Source: Brochothrix campestris FSL F6-1037 (GTDB lineage Bacteria > Bacillota > Bacilli > Lactobacillales > Listeriaceae). From it: a stretch of 64,000 nucleotides of DNA. The position numbers and the translations under genes were made by a program. Where the stretch lies: positions 62,001-126,000 of the forward strand of contig NZ_AODH01000009.1 in assembly GCF_000525915.1 (NCBI RefSeq). The letters are read 5' to 3'. This document shows, in pieces, positions 58,140-64,000 of this stretch; within the stretch, counting starts at the first letter, position 1; the number at the start of each line of letters is the position of its first letter. The notes beneath the pieces are model-generated. The model was not told where the DNA came from, searched no databases, and was given only the letters and a program-made list of their open reading frames with translations.

Positions 58140-59535
58140 TAGTTTCTTCACCTTCAGTTGTTGACGTTTGTAAATTCACCATTTTTAGTGGATCAATCCA
58201 TTGTTCGTATTGCGCTGGAGTGACGTCACCTGAAGCAATGGCCGCTTCTTTGAGTGAGCAATTATTAACAAAGGCAGCCTTGGCAATTTTCGCTGCTTTT
58301 TCATAGCCAATCTGCGGATTTAAAGCCGTAACGAGCATGAGTGATTGCTGTACTAATTCGTCCATCCGACTCGGGATTGCTTCCATTCCTACCAAGCAAT
58401 TAACATTAAATGAGCGCAGTGCATCGGTTAATAAGCCGACCGACTGTAAAAAATTATAAATAATAACAGGCTTATAGACATTCAGCTCAAAGTTACCTTG
58501 ACTAGCTGCAAAGCCGATTGCCGCATCGTTTCCCATCACTTGTACACTTACCATCGTTAAGGCTTCCGCCTGCGTCGGATTCACCTTACCTGGCATAATT
58601 GAACTACCAGGTTCATTTGCGGGTAACTGTAACTCACCGATGCCACTGCGTGGGCCACTTGCTAACAAGCGAATGTCGTTAGCAATTTTCAGCGCATTGG
58701 CAGCGAGGCCTTTAATTGCACCATGCGCATAAACTAAGCCATCATGACTAGTCAGCGCATGGAATTTATTGTCAGCACTCACAAACGGGTAACCGGTTTG
58801 TACGCTTAACTGTTGGGCCACCTTCGCACCGAACAGCGGATGCGCATTTAAGCCGGTACCGACTGCTGTACCGCCAATCGCTAACGCTAATAAGTGTTGC
58901 GCACTTTCGTTAATCTGGTGCATCGACATGCTAAGCATCGCTTCCCAACCAGAAATTTCTTGCCCAAAAGTTAAAGGAGTCGCATCTTGTAAATGCGTCC
59001 GACCAATCTTAACAAGCTGTTGGTATTGTGCTTGTTTTTGCAACATGACAGCCTGCATCTGTGCCACAACTGGCAGCAAGCTAGACTGTATTTCAGCATA
59101 AGCAGCAATATGCATCGCTGTCGGAAACGTATCATTTGAACTCTGAGACATGTTAACATCGTCATTCGGATGAATTGTTTCTGACGTTAACTGATTCGCA
59201 CGATAGGCAATGACCTCATTCATATTCATGTTCGTCTGCGTGCCACTACCAGTTTGCCAGAGCGATAACGGAAATTCATCGGCCCATTGACCGGCAATAA
59301 TTTCATCACAGGCTTGTGCAATGGCTGCTTGCTTAGCAGCTGACAATTTATTCAAGTTATGATTCGCAACACTTGCTGCTTTTTTCAACTGAGCAAATGC
59401 TAAAATAAGTGCATCTGGCATTTTTTCAGTACCAATTTTAAAATGCTCGAGGCTCCGTTGTGTTTGTGCACCCCATAAATGGTCGGCGGGCACTGCAATT
59501 TCACCCATCGTATCATGTTCTATTCGCACGTTCAT
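58129..59535 (-). CDS. fumC: Class II fumarase
   Basis: Interconverts fumarate and malate; iron-independent tetramer. The 468-residue protein shows the family signature [13 protein letters not shown] near residue 312, [15 protein letters not shown] near 95 and [12 protein letters not shown] near 182. It begins by overlapping rimI by 4 bp and ends overlapping tsaD, so it is embedded in the tsa operon. All catalytic motifs are intact. That neighbourhood is unusual for fumC. Confidence 0.97.
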   Translation of the reverse strand: MNVRIEHDTMGEIAVPADHLWGAQTQRSLEHFKIGTEKMPDALILAFAQLKKAASVANHNLNKLSAAKQAAIAQACDEIIAGQWADEFPLSLWQTGSGTQTNMNMNEVIAYRANQLTSETIHPNDDVNMSQSSNDTFPTAMHIAAYAEIQSSLLPVVAQMQAVMLQKQAQYQQLVKIGRTHLQDATPLTFGQEISGWEAMLSMSMHQINESAQHLLALAIGGTAVGTGLNAHPLFGAKVAQQLSVQTGYPFVSADNKFHALTSHDGLVYAHGAIKGLAANALKIANDIRLLASGPRSGIGELQLPANEPGSSIMPGKVNPTQAEALTMVSVQVMGNDAAIGFAASQGNFELNVYKPVIIYNFLQSVGLLTDALRSFNVNCLVGMEAIPSRMDELVQQSLMLVTALNPQIGYEKAAKIAKAAFVNNCSLKEAAIASGDVTPAQYEQWIDPLKMVNLQTSTTEGEETNGN

Positions 59536-60005
59536 TTGACATCCTCACTCTCTTTGTTAAAATCAACCCGCATAATAAGCGCATCTTCTTGATTATCACT
59601 GTAATATTTTTTGCGAAGAGCGACTGGACGAAAAGCCAATTTCTGATATAAGCGCTGGGCAATCACATTGCTTTCGCGTACTTCTAACGTTAAGTAACTG
59701 ACCTGTTGTTTTTGTGCCTGTGCGATGAGTTGTTGCATGAGTCGCAACCCTAATCCTTGACCACGGTAAGCCGGTAATATCCCCACATTAGTTATATGAC
59801 CTTCATCAAAAATAAAGCCGGCCCCTGCATAACCAATAATCGTCTGCTCACTTTCAATCACAACGTAATAGGCATACTGATTGATGGTTAATTCATATGC
59901 AAACGCGGCTCGATCCCAAGGTGTTGCAAAACAGGCCTGTTCAATCGCAACAAGCTGATCAATATCACGCGCCACTGCTGGACGAAAGGTTAATGAACTA
60001 GCCAT
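59532..60005 (-). CDS. rimI: Ribosomal protein alanine acetyltransferase RimI-like
   Basis: GNAT-family N-acetyltransferase. The 157-residue protein has [19 protein letters not shown] near residue 22, and the acetyl-CoA loop [13 protein letters not shown] near 81-93, followed by [19 protein letters not shown]. In many bacteria it acetylates the N-terminus of uS5 or uL12 relatives and often sits beside tsaB. It overlaps tsaB by 1 bp and fumC by 4 bp. Confidence 0.94.
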   Translation of the reverse strand: MASSLTFRPAVARDIDQLVAIEQACFATPWDRAAFAYELTINQYAYYVVIESEQTIIGYAGAGFIFDEGHITNVGILPAYRGQGLGLRLMQQLIAQAQKQQVSYLTLEVRESNVIAQRLYQKLAFRPVALRKKYYSDNQEDALIMRVDFNKESEDVK

Positions 60006-60709
60006 TAATCTAATCCTTGGGCTTTACGCCAATTGGTTTCCGCTTCTGTCATGCGAATATAGGTTGGCACAAATGTATGGACATCCTGTGGTTTTTCATA
60101 TTGAGCAAGTAACGCCAAGCGTGCCCCTGACGGCATCCCAGCGGCCGTATCTGCAAAAACAGTTTGTGCCAAATGTTCTTCAATTTGTGCTTGATAGAGA
60201 CTAATATCAGCTGCTGAGGCAACGATCATCACCGCTTCTTGACGCTCTGCGAGTTGCTCGAGCAAGTCGGGCATCGTGACGTATTGATCAGTCACAACCG
60301 TTTCAATCGTATCGCCTATTGCTGCGCGACGATAAATACCCGCGAAAACAGCATTGCGTCGGGCATCGACTAACGAAACGATTAAACCATCGAACACCGT
60401 AATATTATCAGCCAACGTTCGTAAGGTCGACACACCATATAACGGCAGTTTTAAATCCCAGGCAAGTGTTTTCGCAATTGTTACCCCAATGCGCAAACCT
60501 GTGTAAGAACCTGGTCCTTGGGCGACGGCAATCGCGCTAAGTTGTTGCGGTGTAACCTGACTCGCTGCCATCAAATACTCGATAGCTGGCATCAATTGTA
60601 CACTGTGATTTTGTTGGACGTTCAAGGTGATTTCACCTAAGACGGTTTCGTCGTTAACTAGACCGACAGTCATTGCTTTTGCTGATGAATCAATTGCGAG
60701 TGTTACCAT
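60005..60709 (-). CDS. tsaB: tRNA threonylcarbamoyladenosine protein TsaB
   Basis: Inactive Kae1 paralogue that forms a heterodimer with TsaD for t6A synthesis. The 234-residue protein has LAIDSSAKAMTVGLV at the N-terminus and AVAQGPGSYTGLRIGVTIAK near 63. It lacks the TsaD metal-site histidines, as expected. It overlaps the tsaE stop by 7 bp. Complete. Confidence 0.97.
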   Translation of the reverse strand: MVTLAIDSSAKAMTVGLVNDETVLGEITLNVQQNHSVQLMPAIEYLMAASQVTPQQLSAIAVAQGPGSYTGLRIGVTIAKTLAWDLKLPLYGVSTLRTLADNITVFDGLIVSLVDARRNAVFAGIYRRAAIGDTIETVVTDQYVTMPDLLEQLAERQEAVMIVASAADISLYQAQIEEHLAQTVFADTAAGMPSGARLALLAQYEKPQDVHTFVPTYIRMTEAETNWRKAQGLD

Positions 60710-61158
60710 TGTGCCAAGACCTCCTCAACGAGCATTTGATAATGCTCGCCTTCTGCTTCGATTGTTAGTTCACGTGAAAATTCATCAATATGTTTGAGTG
60801 ACAGACGTAAAAACTGCGACGGTAAAAAAGTAGCAATATAATGCGCCCACTCAACGACTACTACACCGTTATTGGTAAAGTATTCTTCAAATCCTAAATC
60901 ATCGTCTGCATCTTCAAGACGGTAGGCATCCATATGATATAACGGTAACCGTCCTTCATACTCGCGAATGATAGTAAAGGTCGGGCTTTTAACCATTGCT
61001 TCAACACCTAAACCACGGGCAATCGCCTTTGTTAAAGTTGTTTTGCCCGCACCTAAATCACCCTCGAGTAAAATGCAATCGTTGGCTTCTAACAGACGAC
61101 CGATGCTCAGACCGAGACGTTCTGTATCTTCTAAATTTGCTATTGTTAATGTGGTCAT
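60703..61158 (-). CDS. tsaE: tRNA threonylcarbamoyladenosine ATPase TsaE
   Basis: P-loop ATPase of the t6A complex. The 151-residue protein shows the Walker A GDLGAGKTTLTKAIARGLG (about residues 34-52), VKSPTFTIIREYEG near 57, YHMDAYRLED near 74 and VVVEWAHYI near 99. First gene of the tsaE-tsaB-rimI-fumC-tsaD operon. A conventional promoter is not clear; rodA lies 66 bp upstream. Confidence 0.97.
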   Translation of the reverse strand: MTTLTIANLEDTERLGLSIGRLLEANDCILLEGDLGAGKTTLTKAIARGLGVEAMVKSPTFTIIREYEGRLPLYHMDAYRLEDADDDLGFEEYFTNNGVVVVEWAHYIATFLPSQFLRLSLKHIDEFSRELTIEAEGEHYQMLVEEVLAQW

Positions 61159-61224
61159 TAAACATCACCTTCACTTCGATTCAATGCCTTTATTTTAGCA
61201 TAAAATTGCAGTAAAGGCATTAGC

Positions 61225-62395
61225 CTACTCCTCAAAATTAGTCGCCATTTCTTCGTACTGCCGTTTTTTACCGAAGACTGATTCATAATGATTTTTTTGA
61301 ATCGCTAGAACGATGCCTAAACTGAGCATATTTGCTAAAATTGAGGATCCGCCATAACTTATAAAGGGCAGTGGAATCCCCGTAACCGGCATTAGGCCGA
61401 TGTTCATCGCAATGTTTTGAAACATATGAAAACTCATCAAAATCAAAATACCTGAAATCACATAGGTGTGATACAGTGTTTTCGTCATAAAACACGTCCG
61501 AATTAAATAATACATCAGAAAAAAGTAAACAATAATCAAAATGGCACAGCCAATCATACCAGTGGTTTCACCAATCATACTGAAAATAAAATCCGTATGG
61601 CGTTCCGGCACATAGACCTGCGATTCAAAGCCATTGCCAAAATAGCCACCTGATCCAATCGCCTTAACGGCTTGTTCAACATTAAAGGCCGAATCGGCAT
61701 CTACTGCAGAACCATCGAACCATGTATCAATCCGTTTAAACTGGTAATTTTCAAACCCTATTTTTAATAACAGCCCACGGTTAAAAATAACTAAATAAGC
61801 AAATAAACCTAAGATGGTACCGCCTATCAAAATGGCTAAGGCAATAATTTTCTTCGAGATGCCCCCAATAAACAACATGCCACACGTAATAATGATAAAA
61901 ACGATAGCAGTCCCTAAGTCAGGTTGTTTTAAAATGAAAATTAGTGGGATAATTAAAACCCCTAGTACTTTACCAATCAACAGAATATCACTGGCACGTT
62001 GTTTTGTCTGACGATGCTTTGCGATGACATGTGCCAAAAACAACACATAAAAAAATTTTCATAAACTCAGACGTTTGCAAGCTAACTGGACCAAACTTTA
62101 GCCACCGTTGCGCACCATTAATATTGCTACCAAACAATAAAACTGCTACCAACGATAGGATACCTCCAAAGTATAACCAGATGGCGTATTTCTCAATCAA
62201 TTTTGTATCAAATAATCGGATGATTGCTATTCCCACTGAGCCCACGATGTACCATAAGGTTTGCATAATCACTAAATTAAAACTCTTGGTTACTAAATAA
62301 ATCATCGTGACACTGACTAAATATAAAACCACAATACTAATAATGATATTCGCACTTAAAAATCCTGCCTCGCTTTTAACCGCCTCATTTTTCAC
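61225..62395 (-). pseudogene. rodA: SEDS-family rod-shape protein RodA, frameshifted as read
   Basis: Elongation-specific peptidoglycan glycosyltransferase or lipid-II polymerase. The GTG at 62395 has GGGGAG about 9 bp upstream. The first part has four membrane segments and INGAQRWLKFGPVSLQTSEF. The second part is in the next frame: LAHVIAKHRQTK, ILKQPDLGTAIVFII and ERHTDFIFSMIGETTGM, then a final GGSSILANMLSLG. The break is at an A7 run (62049-62055); A6 restores FMKIFYVLFLAHV. The join is clear, so a one-base error is likely. Confidence 0.9.
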
Positions 62396-62599
62396 GTTTA
62401 CCACTCCCCAAATTCTGTTGTTCAACCAATGAGACCTTACGAATTCAACAATTCAATTGACTGTTAGCAGGGTATCTCACACATTACGTTCTTTTGAAAC
62501 AATCATTTATAACTAGTCACAAAACATTGTTGTTTCATTGTACAAATAAAAGCAAGGCATGAGCAAATGATATGAGGCTTGTTCGTTCTTTTTCTCCAC
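62396..62599. other. Intergenic region upstream of rodA
   Basis: AT-rich, with no recognisable gene. TGAAACAA and TTGTTTCA form an 8 bp inverted repeat with a 27-base gap near 62495-62540. TGAAAC is also an ECF-sigma -35 word, but I see no matching -10. No confident promoter. Confidence 0.35.
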
Positions 62600-62624
62600 A
62601 AAAAAAGCCACTTAAAAAGTAGCT
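62600..62624 (-). terminator. lysC terminator
   Basis: Minus-strand stem AGCTACTT / AAGTGGCT (one G-U pair) with a TTT loop, followed by six to seven T. Confidence 0.8.
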
Positions 62625-62722
62625 CAGATTGTAGACAAAGTTGAATCAAACTGCTTTTTCTGTGAAAAGTGATGCAGCGACTTTGTTTACGAGGTGATTA
62701 GATTGAATAGGTAGACTACGAT
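62625..62722 (-). repeat. Short copy (D) of the terminator-associated repeat
   Basis: Between the lysC stop and its terminator the minus strand reads TATTCAATCTAATCACCTCG then TAAACAAAGTCGCTG, a spacer with AAGCAGTTTGATTCAACTTT, and finally GTCTACAATCTGA against the hairpin. All three modules occur in the 38.5 kb copy. AAACAAAGTC and GACTTTGT give it an internal inverted repeat. Confidence 0.75.
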
Positions 62723-63934
62723 TTAAAGCTCAAAAGCAGTATGGCATACGTTTGCTGCTACGAGCATTTTAGCCTGCGGTACCACAACGGATACCTTGAT
62801 TTCAGAAGTACTAATCATCCGAATGTCCACATCGGCTTGACGCAATTCCGTAAACATTTGCGCCGCTACCCCTGGATTGGAAACCATCCCCGAACCAACA
62901 ATTGATACCTTCGCCAAACCAGCCTCAGTCACTAAGCTATCATAGCCAATCACGTCTTTATAGGCTGCTAAAATCGCCACTGCTTCATCGAGTGCAGCTT
63001 CTTTTAATGAGAATGACACCGCTGATGGTCCATCGTCTTCTCCGATACTTTGGACAATAATATCAACGTCAATATGTGCCTCTGCTAACTTCGTAAAAAT
63101 ACAGGCGATATTCATCGCTGTAATCGATGTGAAACTCACACGAATACGCGCAATTTCATCATCAAAGGCCACGCCTCGCACAACTTGTTTTGTTTCCAAT
63201 AATGTTCCCTCCTTAATAATTGTTCCCGTTTCTGTCACATGTGCTCCACGTACTTCTAATGGGATTTGGTGATTTTTTGCATATTCGACTGCCCGCGGAT
63301 GCAACACACCCGCACCGAGATTGGCAAGTTCTAACATTTCATCGTAATCAATCTCTCTTAACTTTTGTGCACCTGTAATATAACGGGGATCACTTGTGAA
63401 CACACCAACGACATCGGTACAAATACTACATTTAGCAGCACCTAAGGCCGCTGCTAAAGCAACTGCCGTTGTATCTGAACCACCGCGACCTAAGGTCGTA
63501 ATTTCACCGTTTTCACTCATTCCCTGAAAACCAGCAACAATGACAATCTGATTGTCAGCTAACGCCGTTGCAATTTTTGTTGTTTCGATTGTTTGAATCC
63601 GAGCATTACTATGTACCGCTTCAGTAATAATACCAGCCTGCCAACCTGTATAGGAGACCGCCTTTTGACCAGCAGCCTGTAGCGCCATCGTTAATAGTGA
63701 AATGGTGACCTGTTCGCCCGTTGTGAGCAACATGTCCATTTCGCGTGTACTTGCCTGTGGGTTAATTACTGTTGCTAACGCGACTAAGTCATCGGTTGAT
63801 TTCCCCATCGCTGAGACAACTACAACCACCTGATTTCCTTGTGCTTTTTCACGAATCGCTTGCTCAGCCGTAGCCTTAATCTTAGCTACATCACCTACTG
63901 ATGTGCCTCCAAATTTCAAAACAACAATGCCCAT
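62723..63934 (-). CDS. lysC: Aspartokinase
   Basis: Phosphorylates aspartate, the first step of lysine, threonine, methionine and DAP synthesis. From the ATG at 63934 (GGAGAG 8 bp upstream) it has 403 residues. The kinase domain shows VVLKFGGTSVGDVAKI at the start, GRGGSDTTAVALAAALGA near 150 and STREMDMLLTTGEQV near 66. Two ACT domains follow from about 255, so feedback inhibition by lysine or threonine is likely. DAP supply links it to MurE in this window. Confidence 0.96.
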   Translation of the reverse strand: MGIVVLKFGGTSVGDVAKIKATAEQAIREKAQGNQVVVVVSAMGKSTDDLVALATVINPQASTREMDMLLTTGEQVTISLLTMALQAAGQKAVSYTGWQAGIITEAVHSNARIQTIETTKIATALADNQIVIVAGFQGMSENGEITTLGRGGSDTTAVALAAALGAAKCSICTDVVGVFTSDPRYITGAQKLREIDYDEMLELANLGAGVLHPRAVEYAKNHQIPLEVRGAHVTETGTIIKEGTLLETKQVVRGVAFDDEIARIRVSFTSITAMNIACIFTKLAEAHIDVDIIVQSIGEDDGPSAVSFSLKEAALDEAVAILAAYKDVIGYDSLVTEAGLAKVSIVGSGMVSNPGVAAQMFTELRQADVDIRMISTSEIKVSVVVPQAKMLVAANVCHTAFEL

Positions 63935-63943
63935 GCGTAACAC

Positions 63944-64000
63944 TCTCCTATGACTTAATTTAGCTAAATGAATAGTCGTCCGGTGTCCTCTTTTAAAAAA
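63944..64000 (-). other. Truncated lysC leader
   Basis: Only 57 bases upstream of lysC are inside the window. The minus strand starts with a T/A-rich stretch and AGAGGACACCGGACGAC. This could be the end of a leader or terminator, but a lysine riboswitch cannot be confirmed from so little. Confidence 0.25.

Noticed and set aside
63944-64000. Lysine riboswitch before lysC
   Set aside because: Only 57 bases of leader are in the window; no conserved lysine-aptamer block can be seen.

Overview
The window is chromosomal core DNA from a low-GC Gram-positive bacterium. It has no rRNA or tRNA genes, no transposase, no prophage and no CRISPR array. The gene order follows the Bacillus/Listeria backbone: ileS-divIVA-ylm-fts-mur (dcw) cluster, the ylb block, ctaA/ctaB, pycA, ftsW, ylaN, typA, suhB, yktB, corA, yktA, pdhABCD and def. 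The block from def and pdh to pycA resembles the Listeria order, and heme A synthesis genes are also present. I infer a Listeriaceae member, most likely Brochothrix-like; this rests on recalled synteny and was not searched.

Layout. 1-3200: ileS with an isoleucine T-box. 3200-18750: dcw cluster on the minus strand (divIVA, ylmH, ylmG, sepF, ylmE, ftsZ, ftsA, ftsQ, murG, murD, mraY, murE, pbpB, ftsL, rsmH, mraZ) with an MraZ-type operator at its head. 18970-25660: rpmF/yceD, tmcAL, ylbL-coaD-rsmD-ylbG-ylbF and ylbC. 26000-33650: ctaB/ctaA (divergent), pycA, ftsW, ylaN, ylaI. 33700-42000: typA, suhB, yktB, corA with a structured leader, a hydrolase, yktA, a YczE-like membrane protein, a small possibly stress-induced protein and a lipoprotein phosphodiesterase. 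42100-47050: pdhABCD. 47600-52800: def, a TraX-like gene, a gshA-like gene, rex and ydiF. 52900-56830: a PadR-DUF1700-DUF4097 envelope operon and an ABC transporter. 57100-61160: tsaD, fumC, rimI, tsaB, tsaE. 61200-63940: rodA and lysC.

Two things stand out. First, many genes are frameshifted, nearly always by one extra base in an A or T run (ftsA tail, ftsQ, yceD, ylbC, ftsW, ylaI, typA tail, an alpha/beta hydrolase, yktA, ydiF twice, rodA). Several are essential, so a systematic homopolymer error in the sequence is the simplest reading. ylbF is different: it carries an in-frame TGA. Second, a family of non-coding repeats sits at gene 3' ends against terminator hairpins. Two large copies (25721-25918 and 38520-38839) are each flanked by a perfect duplication of the local terminator hairpin (40 bp and 31 bp), with the T-tract kept only on the distal copy. 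This looks like a terminator-targeting element and is the best candidate here for something undescribed.

Functionally the window joins peptidoglycan precursor synthesis, divisome and elongasome SEDS proteins, tRNA modification (tsaBDE, tmcAL), pyruvate metabolism (PDH, pyruvate carboxylase, fumarase, Rex) and heme A synthesis.
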